The translations under genes and the position numbers were made by a program. A stretch of DNA of 9,520 nt, from NCBI GenBank assembly GCA_944390185.1, contig CALXPA010000030.1, forward strand, positions 1 through 9,520, given 5' to 3'. This stretch comes from an uncultured Alphaproteobacteria bacterium (GTDB lineage: Bacteria > Pseudomonadota > Alphaproteobacteria > Rs-D84). Below, one piece after another: positions 1 through 6,698 of this stretch. The stretch's first letter is position 1. Each line of letters starts with the position of its first letter. The notes beneath the pieces are model-generated. The model ran no database searches. It was not told where the DNA came from and was given only the letters and a program-made list of their open reading frames with translations.

Positions 1-46
1 CACTAGTACCTGAAACTAGCGCGTCTACCAATTCCGCCATATCCGC
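1..46 (-). tRNA. tRNA-Leu, anticodon CAG, 3' part cut off by the window edge
   Basis: Read on the minus strand from 46 to 1, the sequence has a 7-base acceptor strand (GCGGATA, 46-40) and a D arm with GCG and CGC around the AATTGGTAGA loop. It then has a perfect anticodon stem, CTAGT paired with ACTAG, around the loop TTCAGGT (14-8). The anticodon is CAG (12-10), which reads CUG, a common leucine codon in the genes here. The arrangement closely follows the E. coli tRNA-Leu(CAG) pattern. The variable arm, T arm and 3' acceptor strand lie outside the window. The gene is divergent from the exported-protein gene on the other strand. Confidence 0.93.
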
Positions 47-59
47 AGTGCTTGCCTAT

Positions 60-89
60 ATTATATCAACTTTGGTTAATTTGCAACAA
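60..89 (-). promoter_or_regulatory. Promoter of tRNA-Leu with extended -10
   Basis: The minus strand carries a perfect TATAAT (65-60) preceded by TG and one base, giving an extended -10 TGATATAAT (68-60). Candidate -35 elements are TTGTTG (89-84, spacer 18) or TTGCAA (86-81, spacer 15); both are weak, which fits an extended -10. Transcription would start near position 53, giving a leader of about seven bases before the tRNA 5' end at 46. Confidence 0.7.
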
Positions 90-140
90 GAAAATCTCGT
101 TATTATTTAAAATCTGTAAAAACATAGGTAACAAAAACAC

Positions 141-170
141 TTGCCACGAATTTTACAAATTTGCTAGTAT
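141..170 (+). promoter_or_regulatory. Candidate promoter of the Cys-rich exported protein gene
   Basis: TTGCCA (141-146, five of six bases matching the sigma70 -35 consensus) is followed after 18 bases by TAGTAT (165-170, four of six matching the -10). The expected start site is about 176-179, at or within a few bases of the ATG at 179. There is no Shine-Dalgarno sequence before that ATG, so a leaderless or nearly leaderless mRNA is plausible. This is inference from spacing only; the region is AT-rich and chance matches are possible. Confidence 0.45.
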
Positions 171-178
171 TTTATCAG

Positions 179-2866
179 ATGACAAGGAAGATTCTGTCTG
201 TTGTATTAATGTATATTATCTGCATCGGCGTTGCCGATGCGGCTGTGCGTGATGAAAACACAACGAATCGCGGCGGAAATTCTGTGGTCACGGCCGCACT
301 GTCGGGACGAACCGCGACATCGACACCTGGCACCACACTGGGGCGCACCGCCACCACACCGACCGTATCGCGCCAATCATCTGGCACCGTAACCCAGCGT
401 GCTGTATCGGGTCGCACGGGGAAATCTGGTGGGGCAACGCGGACCAACACATCACGCGCCGCGGCGGCCCAGTCTGTGACATCGTCGCGTGCGGCCACCA
501 CATCACGCGTCGTCCGACCAACCGCCAACACATCGCGCGCCGCCACCATAAATGAAAAACAAACTGTTTCACGTGCGGCCGCCACCACCACAGCAACCAT
601 GACCGACACGCGTATCGGCGCCGCATACGAACAATGCAAGACCGCATATTTCAACTGCATGGACCAGTTTTGCCAACTAAAGAACGACGATTATCGTCGC
701 TGTTCGTGCAGCAACCGCGTATTTGAACTGGACAGCATCCGTGACGTTATGCAAGACGCCAGTAATCAACTGACCGTATTTACAGAAAACCTGGATGTTG
801 TCGGAATGACCGCGGCCCAGGCAACCGCCATGCGCACAGAGTCCGAGGGCGAGACCGCCTTGACATCAGATTCTTCGGCGTCCAAGGCATTGTTACAGGC
901 CATCATGAATTCTATTCGTGGCGAAGACACGACTGTTGGCGGTAAATTCACAGATTTAAATACTATCAATCTGTCATTTGACACGACAAACGCATTTGGC
1001 ACATCGGACGCGGGCCAGATTATTGCCACATATAACGGGCAAAATTTATACAGTGCCGTATACCCCCAGTGTCGCGATGCCGTCCGGGCAGACTGTGATG
1101 ACGCCCAATTACAGCGCGCGATAAACGCGTACCTGATGGCCATTGAACAAGATTGTAACACCGTTGCCAGCGCCCTGGACCAGCAACAGTCCCAGATGAA
1201 GGCTGCGGTACGCGAGAGCAGCGCGATGCTGGACCTGGCACGTGTAGAAAACCGGCAAAATCATAACTCGGATGACATGGCAACATGCCTGGCTAATGTA
1301 GAGGCCGCCGTCCTTAGCGAAGAAGTATGCGGCGCAAATTATCACAAGTGTCTGGACAATGGCGAATTTATTGACGTTTCCACCGGGGCGCCAATTTCTG
1401 GGGTTGAAAACTTTTATGAATTGGGCAATCTGTTAAAGTTTGCCGAAAACGTTGATGCCGCCGATCAGAAATTGTCCAAAGTATCATCCAATCGAACATT
1501 CGTCCAAAATTTTGAAAAGCGCGTGAAAAAATTCGCTGAACCCGCACTGGACAAATGTACCGAAGACGCCGACACAGTGTGGTCTGAATATCTGGACAAG
1601 GCCATGCTAGACATATATTACGCCCAACAGTCCAAGGTTGCCGAAATTAAACAGGGATGCTTTGATTTTGTGTCTGCGTGTTATATGAATGGCGAAGCGG
1701 CACTGACGGCGGCCATGGCCGAATTGGTGGGCGACGATGGATTGCTGCTGCAACCAGACGTTGTGAACCTGTCGACCGAGATGTGTCGTGACTATATCAA
1801 TTCCTGTAACATGATGTTCTTTGAAGAAACAGGCAATCAAAACATCGTCACAGACTATATCAACAATCGCCAAGACACAGATACACTGACCGCGTGTCGT
1901 GCCGTCGTACAACAGTGCTTTGACACATTTGGTGGCGACAGATATGAAAACTTTTATTACCCGTACAGCGGTCTGTTCACCACGGGCGAGGCCCTGGAAT
2001 GGTTTACCCTGTGGGAATATGACCCTGCGGCAAATGAAGGCGCAACATCAATTGAAACCGCCAAACATGAAATGCAGCCTGTATCAAAGTGTGCACAACA
2101 ATTAATGGAAATCCCATCGTGCAGTACCAAAGACATGATGGAACGTGCCTTTGGCGGATTTGATGTATTTACCGCCGCCGAAGAAAGAGATAATACGCTG
2201 TACATCCTGGCGAAAGACGGCCCATTCAACAAAGATGGGGGACCGGGATTCCATCGCAGATATGGCACATTGACCAACGAAGAAGTTGATGGCAAAAACA
2301 AAATTGCATTGCGGCATCACACACCGCGTCCGTCGGGCGTTGCAACCGAAATATACAACCAGATTGTCGACGTGCTGACCACCCAGTGCATCAACCTGCA
2401 GGGCCGCTTTGTCGAACTGCAATTAATCAAAGACTCCTATAACCAGGCGAACTTGTGCGAAATGAACCAGCCAGAGATAGATTACAGTTCATTGTTGGGG
2501 GGCACCGCGTTTTGCCTGGGCGATGTCAGAACGAATATAGAAAACATGTGTCCAAAAGAATACGAACTGGATGTGGATACCCAGTCATGGGGGGCGTGCC
2601 TGTGCTGGGAAAATGGTGGCCGGCGCAGCAAAAACGGCACCAGCCCGCGTTGCATGCCAGTAATCCCGGTGTCCACGCCAATGAACGACGCACCATGTGT
2701 ATGGGACAGCAAATCTGTATGTGCCACCGGTATCGCTTCGACCACCATAGCCACATGGTGCACCCAGGAACAAAATGATGACGGCCAGGTATGTCCCGTC
2801 CAATACACTGGCACCAGTGACAACTGTACGGCAGATTACCCCGAAGTGCCAGAGAGTATCCAATAA
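179..2866 (+). CDS. Exported Cys-rich protein of unknown function with S/G-R repeat region and C-x6-C units
   Basis: This is an 895-residue protein that I do not recognise. I chose the ATG at 179 because it begins a compact signal peptide: basic MTRK, a hydrophobic core to about residue 18, and a likely cut after A-D-A (19-21). An in-frame TTG at 161 would only add six residues. Residues 41-140 are low complexity, rich in Thr, Ala, Ser and Arg, with S-R or G-R recurring every 6-14 residues. The rest is mostly predicted helical and holds 32 cysteines, an even number. Five pairs are spaced C-x6-C (153/160, 384/391, 494/501, 536/543, 573/580), and the last 120 residues are especially Cys-rich. 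This points to an oxidised, disulphide-stapled periplasmic or surface protein. No catalytic motif, C-terminal beta-barrel signature, membrane segment or sorting signal was seen. It is transcribed alone, divergent from tRNA-Leu. Its role is unknown; structural or adhesive functions are only guesses. Confidence 0.9.
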   Translation: MTRKILSVVLMYIICIGVADAAVRDENTTNRGGNSVVTAALSGRTATSTPGTTLGRTATTPTVSRQSSGTVTQRAVSGRTGKSGGATRTNTSRAAAAQSVTSSRAATTSRVVRPTANTSRAATINEKQTVSRAAATTTATMTDTRIGAAYEQCKTAYFNCMDQFCQLKNDDYRRCSCSNRVFELDSIRDVMQDASNQLTVFTENLDVVGMTAAQATAMRTESEGETALTSDSSASKALLQAIMNSIRGEDTTVGGKFTDLNTINLSFDTTNAFGTSDAGQIIATYNGQNLYSAVYPQCRDAVRADCDDAQLQRAINAYLMAIEQDCNTVASALDQQQSQMKAAVRESSAMLDLARVENRQNHNSDDMATCLANVEAAVLSEEVCGANYHKCLDNGEFIDVSTGAPISGVENFYELGNLLKFAENVDAADQKLSKVSSNRTFVQNFEKRVKKFAEPALDKCTEDADTVWSEYLDKAMLDIYYAQQSKVAEIKQGCFDFVSACYMNGEAALTAAMAELVGDDGLLLQPDVVNLSTEMCRDYINSCNMMFFEETGNQNIVTDYINNRQDTDTLTACRAVVQQCFDTFGGDRYENFYYPYSGLFTTGEALEWFTLWEYDPAANEGATSIETAKHEMQPVSKCAQQLMEIPSCSTKDMMERAFGGFDVFTAAEERDNTLYILAKDGPFNKDGGPGFHRRYGTLTNEEVDGKNKIALRHHTPRPSGVATEIYNQIVDVLTTQCINLQGRFVELQLIKDSYNQANLCEMNQPEIDYSSLLGGTAFCLGDVRTNIENMCPKEYELDVDTQSWGACLCWENGGRRSKNGTSPRCMPVIPVSTPMNDAPCVWDSKSVCATGIASTTIATWCTQEQNDDGQVCPVQYTGTSDNCTADYPEVPESIQ
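299..577 (+). repeat. Degenerate S/G-R-[AT]-A repeat-coding stretch inside the exported protein gene
   Basis: About nine short units such as SGRTA, LGRTA, SGRTG, TSRAA, SSRAA and VSRAA (residues 41-133) lie in a Thr/Ala-rich background. The same peptide is written with different codons (TSRAA as aca-tca-cgc-gcc-gcg and as aca-tcg-cgc-gcc-gcc), so the repeat is conserved at protein level more than as a DNA tandem repeat. The region is basic and probably disordered, placed directly after the signal peptide as a linker or charged tail. Confidence 0.7.
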
Positions 2867-2868
2867 GA

Positions 2869-2892
2869 ATAACCCGTCCACAGACGGGTTAT
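2869..2892. terminator. Intergenic hairpin between convergent genes, possible terminator
   Basis: A perfect 10-bp stem (2869-2878 with 2883-2892, core AACCCGTC/GACGGGTT) closes a CACA tetraloop three bases after the stop codon of the exported-protein gene. It lies between two convergent genes and could end both. A U-tract is missing directly after the stem on either strand: the plus side continues ATTAAATC then A7, so the run of T on the minus strand comes before the hairpin. The hairpin is certain as a sequence; its role as an intrinsic terminator is inferred. Confidence 0.55.
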
Positions 2893-2927
2893 ATTAAATC
2901 AAAAAAAGCAAATAACACCAGGCTGTT

Positions 2928-4085
2928 TTATGCACCGTGACGCGCGGCACGTCGCACAGATTCTGCAATCAGTGCACTGGGGGCCCCATCTGGACGCCGC
3001 CACAAATTATCCGCCGCAGACAAATCGTCAATCATCTTGGTTCGAACGGACGGGATGGTCAATTGCTGCACCGCGTCCAGAACATTCTGGACCGTTGCCG
3101 CCGGCCCCAAAAATTCCGGATACACGCCACGATTTAACAATATATTAACCAACGAAACCCAGCGCACACGAATAACCTGGCGCACCAACCACGTTGTTAT
3201 TGGATTCATCTTGTATATGACGACCGTCGGAATGTGCAGCATCGCCAATTCGGCCGATACCGTGCCACTGGTCACAATTGCGATATATGTACGCGCATAC
3301 ACGTCATAGCGCCGGTCTGCAGGCACCAATTCTGGGCGCACCGACCATTGTGCAACCTGGGCCCGAACATATTCTGCCGTTGTTTCGACCGTCGGTATTA
3401 CGAAACGATACCCGGCATAGCCATTTGCGACCAACTGGTGTGCAACATCACGAAAAATCGGCATCAGACGTTTAACCTCTGACATTCTGCTGCCCGGGAC
3501 CAGCGTGATTATTTTTTCCGTATCGCGCCGTTGTTTCACAGATTTTTTGTACACGGCGATATTATCTGAAATTGGATGCCCAACCGCAATCGTATCCAGG
3601 CCATATTTAGTAAAATAAGGCACTTCGAAATCAAAAAACGCATACAGCTTGTCAAACGTACGTGCGTATTTTTTTGCCCGCCCCGCGCGCCACGCCCACA
3701 CCTGGGGTGCGACAACATGATGGAATCGCAATCCGCGTGCAATTAATTCACGTCCTGATGATGTTTTTCTTAATTTTTTTATAACGCTGCGCGCAAATCC
3801 CGGTGAATCAATCGTCAGAACGACGTCTGGTCGTGCACGAATTATTGCATCAACTGTCTGACGAATGCGCCGTGTCAGCGTACGCGCATGGGCGGCAACC
3901 TCTATCACGCCCATAACTGCCAAATCAGACATCGGGAACAACGATTGCAACCCGGCAGCAATCATATTTTCACCACCAATCCCGATAAAATCTGCATCTG
4001 GCATTTCGCGCATAATACGCGCCCCCAGAACATCCCCAGACACTTCGCCGGCGATAATAAATATTTTTATTTGTTTATTCTGCAT
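2928..4085 (-). CDS. lpxB: Lipid-A-disaccharide synthase
   Basis: LpxB (glycosyltransferase family 19) joins UDP-2,3-diacylglucosamine and lipid X into the lipid A disaccharide at the inner face of the cytoplasmic membrane. The 385 residues match the usual length (E. coli about 382). Family landmarks appear in order: AGEVSGDVLGA (12-22), GIGGENM (35-41), DSPGF (93-97), VAPQVWAWR (125-133), FDFE (151-154), VGHPISD (168-174), LVPGSRMSEV (195-204), the TSGTVSAELA donor-site segment (272-281) and NRGVYPEFLG (318-327). I chose the ATG at 4085; an upstream in-frame TTG at 4100 only extends deeper into lpxA. The start overlaps the end of lpxA by 11 bases, so the two are cotranscribed and probably translationally coupled. 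The stretch between DSPGF and VAPQVWAW seems slightly long. Function is secure; no key motif is missing. Confidence 0.96.
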   Translation of the reverse strand: MQNKQIKIFIIAGEVSGDVLGARIMREMPDADFIGIGGENMIAAGLQSLFPMSDLAVMGVIEVAAHARTLTRRIRQTVDAIIRARPDVVLTIDSPGFARSVIKKLRKTSSGRELIARGLRFHHVVAPQVWAWRAGRAKKYARTFDKLYAFFDFEVPYFTKYGLDTIAVGHPISDNIAVYKKSVKQRRDTEKIITLVPGSRMSEVKRLMPIFRDVAHQLVANGYAGYRFVIPTVETTAEYVRAQVAQWSVRPELVPADRRYDVYARTYIAIVTSGTVSAELAMLHIPTVVIYKMNPITTWLVRQVIRVRWVSLVNILLNRGVYPEFLGPAATVQNVLDAVQQLTIPSVRTKMIDDLSAADNLWRRPDGAPSALIAESVRRAARHGA

Positions 4086-4872
4086 TCTTTGATGTGCCAA
4101 TTCCGCGTTTAGAACGGTTTTCTATAAAATCAATTGCGTCCATCGCATATTTATTATTTTTAACTTCCTTGCGCACACGGGCCAAGCGATCTGCCACCGT
4201 GCCATCTGTACCGCGAAAGACCGCCGAATACACCGAATGTATCGCATGCATATCGTCATTTGTGAATCCATGCCGCATCAGCCCCACACGGTTTATCGTG
4301 CGATACACGGCACGTGGCGTACCATCATATATTGCATATGGCAAAACATCGTTACCAACACCCGACATTCCACCAATAAACGCATTACGCCCAATACGCG
4401 CAAATTGCAACACCATCACCCCCCCAGACAATATTGCATAGTCTTCGATTTCAACGTGTCCCGCAACCTGGACCAGATTAGACATCACAACACTGTTTCC
4501 AACCTTGCAATCATGACCGACGTGCGCATTAACCATAATCTGACAGTCATCCCCGATGACCGTACCATCTGATGCCGGTGTTCCCGAATGAATTGTTACA
4601 TATTCACGTATTTTACAGCGTTTTCCAATACGCAGCCCCGTCATTGCGGATTCATCTTGCCATTTTAAATCCTGGCTCATCACGCCCAAGACCGCGAACG
4701 GATAAACAATAGAATCGTCACCAATAGACGTCTTGCCATCAATTATAACATTAGAAACCAATTCGACCCGATCGCCCAATACGACATTCGGTCCCACAAT
4801 ACAAAACGGCCCAATTTTACAGTCTGCGCCCAAGACCGCGCCGTCATGAACAATTGCTGTTGGATGTATCAT
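4075..4872 (-). CDS. lpxA: UDP-N-acetylglucosamine acyltransferase
   Basis: LpxA moves a 3-hydroxyacyl chain from acyl-ACP to the 3-OH of UDP-GlcNAc, the first step of lipid A synthesis, as a cytosolic trimer. The 265 residues (E. coli 262) form a run of hexapeptide repeats for a left-handed beta helix (about 1-185), followed by a C-terminal helical part. Comparing with E. coli by eye, catalytic His125 corresponds to H120 in NAHVGHDC, with H117, H139 and K70 also kept. Gly173, the acyl-chain ruler for C14, corresponds to G168 in GGMSGV, which suggests a long acyl chain. One oddity: E. coli His160 (in VHQF) is replaced by L155 (VLQF), and Arg205 by H201. The start ATG at 4872 has only a weak AAAGA upstream. 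The 90-base gap before the gene could hold a promoter, but none stands out. Confidence 0.96.
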   Translation of the reverse strand: MIHPTAIVHDGAVLGADCKIGPFCIVGPNVVLGDRVELVSNVIIDGKTSIGDDSIVYPFAVLGVMSQDLKWQDESAMTGLRIGKRCKIREYVTIHSGTPASDGTVIGDDCQIMVNAHVGHDCKVGNSVVMSNLVQVAGHVEIEDYAILSGGVMVLQFARIGRNAFIGGMSGVGNDVLPYAIYDGTPRAVYRTINRVGLMRHGFTNDDMHAIHSVYSAVFRGTDGTVADRLARVRKEVKNNKYAMDAIDFIENRSKRGIGTSKNAE

Positions 4873-4962
4873 TCTTTTATGCCTATCTATATATTTTTTC
4901 TTTCTTTTACCAGTGATGATACATTATCTGCGCCGCAATTTGTATTAAATAAATATAACCAA

Positions 4963-5976
4963 TTATAACAAGCCGCACATCCGCCGACCAACGCCACTTT
5001 TACCAGGCAACACAGTCCAATACAATATCGCCAACGCCGTCAGCACCGGCATAACCGTCAAAATTCCAAACACCCCAATCGACAGCGCAAACGCCCGACC
5101 ATCCATATCTGGATCGATTGATTCTGCATGCCACACAGCCAGCGCAAACATCGCAAAAAATACGGCGGTCATTCCCAAAAATACGGGCACAGATTCTGTC
5201 AACATAAACAACGCCACGCACAACAGTGCCACAAACCGGCCCAGCCATTTCAGCTTTACATACGCCGCATGCCGAATTCTGCCACGTGGCCGCACATTAC
5301 GCAGTGCCAACGTTGCCGCCACTGCCATCGCCATCAAAATTAAAAATACCATATGCATTGGCGTCAATGTCCCCAGTTGACCGAACCTGAAAAATTCTGG
5401 CTGCATCAACATCGCCACTGTTATCGTAAACATCACCAGAACCGTCCATGGCACAGGCCGCATTTCACGCCGAACCAGCACGCGCCCACACAACCACCCG
5501 GCACCCCAGGCACCAATCTGGACCAACGGCCCCCACCACGTATGCATATCCGACAGCCCCAACATCAGAATAACAGCGCCCCATGCCCCAATCATCCCCA
5601 GACGCTGACCACGCGACGCACTGCGCCATGATGGCCATTTCACATCACGCGTTCCAGCCGCAATAAACATTGACGCCACAAACACAATTCCCGCAATCAG
5701 CCCAGGCAATATCGTCACCCCATCGCGCAGCACGGCATAATTTCCACCAAACAAAACCAGCCACGCCAATGCCATCACCACACACGTCATTGACGTACGC
5801 GATAACATGTTTTGCTTTGTCCATCCAATTCGCTGTAAAAACGCATCACCACAGTAATACACCAACACATACAACGGCACCATCAACAGTGCCCACCAAA
5901 AAAATGCAGGCGCCACCAGCGCAGCATTATTAAACGCACTGACCGCACTTTGTACAATCAAACCAGAATCAAACAT
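4963..5976 (-). CDS. Polytopic membrane protein of unknown function
   Basis: This is a 337-residue, very hydrophobic protein that I cannot assign to a family. Roughly nine or ten membrane segments can be seen, near residues 20-42, 62-80, 86-107, 126-141, 146-165, 176-192, 205-225, 244-283 (probably two) and 295-322. The loops carry short basic stretches (R110-R125, R169-R173, R226-R242), and the protein ends with G-R-R-M-C-G-L-L. It is rich in Trp and Met. No transporter signature, ATP-binding site or catalytic motif was seen. The start ATG at 5976 has AAGG seven bases upstream (minus strand) and a TATAAT-containing promoter behind it. It lies 90 bases upstream of lpxA in the same direction, so read-through into the lipid A genes is possible, but a functional link is not shown. 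Its reality as a gene is supported by the full-length membrane pattern and the ribosome site. Confidence 0.82.
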   Translation of the reverse strand: MFDSGLIVQSAVSAFNNAALVAPAFFWWALLMVPLYVLVYYCGDAFLQRIGWTKQNMLSRTSMTCVVMALAWLVLFGGNYAVLRDGVTILPGLIAGIVFVASMFIAAGTRDVKWPSWRSASRGQRLGMIGAWGAVILMLGLSDMHTWWGPLVQIGAWGAGWLCGRVLVRREMRPVPWTVLVMFTITVAMLMQPEFFRFGQLGTLTPMHMVFLILMAMAVAATLALRNVRPRGRIRHAAYVKLKWLGRFVALLCVALFMLTESVPVFLGMTAVFFAMFALAVWHAESIDPDMDGRAFALSIGVFGILTVMPVLTALAILYWTVLPGKSGVGRRMCGLL

Positions 5977-5980
5977 AAAC

Positions 5981-6008
5981 TTGCCTTTTTATTTTGTTGA
6001 ATTATTAT
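5981..6008 (+). promoter_or_regulatory. Candidate promoter of the methyltransferase-M23-bactofilin-rpiB operon
   Basis: TTGCCT (5981-5986) and TATTAT (6003-6008, five of six -10 bases) are separated by 16 bases. The predicted start site is about 6014-6016, which coincides with the ATG at 6015. The only ribosome-site-like bases (AGG, 6011-6013) are one base from the ATG, too close to work as usual. A leaderless transcript is therefore likely if this promoter is real. Confidence 0.5.
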
Positions 6009-6033
6009 ATAGGCATGGCTGAAAAACAAGCAA
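6004..6033 (-). promoter_or_regulatory. Candidate promoter of the membrane protein gene
   Basis: On the minus strand a perfect TATAAT (6009-6004) follows TTGCTT (6033-6028) after 18 bases. The predicted start is near 5997, leaving a leader of about 20 bases that contains the AAGG ribosome site. This -10 lies almost exactly opposite the plus-strand -10 at 6003-6008, and its -35 lies inside the 5' end of the methyltransferase gene. Confidence 0.5.
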
Positions 6034-6698
6034 TTTTTACCCTGATGGGCGGTCGCGTTCGCATGTACCGGGGGCGGTATAATCCGACATCTGATGCCGT
6101 ATGGTTGGCGGCAATGACACCCCAAACGGGAAAAACAGTTCTGGACGTTGGTATCGGCACAGGGGGCGCCGGTTTGTGCGCCGCGGCACACTGGCCCCAT
6201 GTCCAGTTAACTGGCCTGGACACATCCCCAGAAATGCTGGCCGAATGCGCAAAAAATGCCGATTTAAATAGGACGCACGTTGAACTGATAAACGCCGACA
6301 TAACAACATGGCGAACACCGCGCACATTTGACATAGTAATAACGAACCCGCCGTATTTTCGCGGCACACCGGCCCGGCACAACGCCCACCATAACGCCGA
6401 TTTAGCAACGTGGACGCGCCGTTGTATTGCCCGCACACGCCCCCGCGGACACTTTTGTACAATTGTTGCCGCCGACCGCGCACCAGAGGTTATCGCAGAA
6501 ATGTCCAGTCATTGCGGTGACATACAAATACTGCCGCTGTTTGGATCGCATCAATATGCCGAACGTGTACTGATACGCGGGCGGGTTGGCACGCGGGGCG
6601 GGGCGATAATGTGGGCCGGGCTGTCAATGAACAATGACGCGGTATTACGCGACGGCTTGACTATTGACCAGATTTTGACTAGACTGGGCTGGGCATGA
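6015..6698 (+). CDS. TrmN6-like tRNA1(Val) A37 N6-methyltransferase
   Basis: This is a 227-residue class I SAM-dependent methyltransferase. It has an N-terminal GGRVRMYRGRYNPTSDAVWLAA segment typical of the TrmN6/YfiC group (COG4123), motif I DVGIGTGGAG (44-53), an acidic loop LDT (68-70) and the NPPY motif (111-114), which marks N6-adenine methylation. E. coli TrmN6 (245 residues) methylates A37 of tRNA1(Val). That substrate is inferred from the family; other small NPPY methyltransferases cannot be fully excluded. I chose the ATG at 6015, directly before the conserved start of the domain; an in-frame TTG at 5994 lies upstream inside the promoter. It is the first gene of a four-gene operon and overlaps the next gene by four bases (ATGA). 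The His-rich patch ARHNAHH (120-126) after NPPY is unusual. Confidence 0.85.
   Translation: MAEKQAIFTLMGGRVRMYRGRYNPTSDAVWLAAMTPQTGKTVLDVGIGTGGAGLCAAAHWPHVQLTGLDTSPEMLAECAKNADLNRTHVELINADITTWRTPRTFDIVITNPPYFRGTPARHNAHHNADLATWTRRCIARTRPRGHFCTIVAADRAPEVIAEMSSHCGDIQILPLFGSHQYAERVLIRGRVGTRGGAIMWAGLSMNNDAVLRDGLTIDQILTRLGWA

Noticed and set aside
161..178. TTG at 161 as start of the exported protein
   Set aside because: It would put six extra residues before a good signal peptide, and would lie inside the predicted promoter; the ATG at 179 is better.
175..660. A 161-residue minus-strand reading frame opposite the repeat region
   Set aside because: It mirrors the low-complexity Arg/Ala/Thr codons of the real gene, has no ribosome site, and its residues are a Val/Ala/Arg-rich product of the opposite strand.
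4086..4100. TTG at 4100 as start of lpxB
   Set aside because: It only lengthens the overlap with lpxA and adds residues before the conserved LpxB N terminus; the ATG at 4085 fits the family length.
4873..4962. Possible promoter of lpxA in the 90-base gap
   Set aside because: The minus strand has AT-rich stretches and GATAAT, but no acceptable -35 at the right distance, so I did not list it as a feature.
6005..6483. Two overlapping minus-strand frames opposite the methyltransferase gene
   Set aside because: The plus strand has SAM-binding and NPPY motifs; the opposite frames show no family features and cover the divergent promoter.
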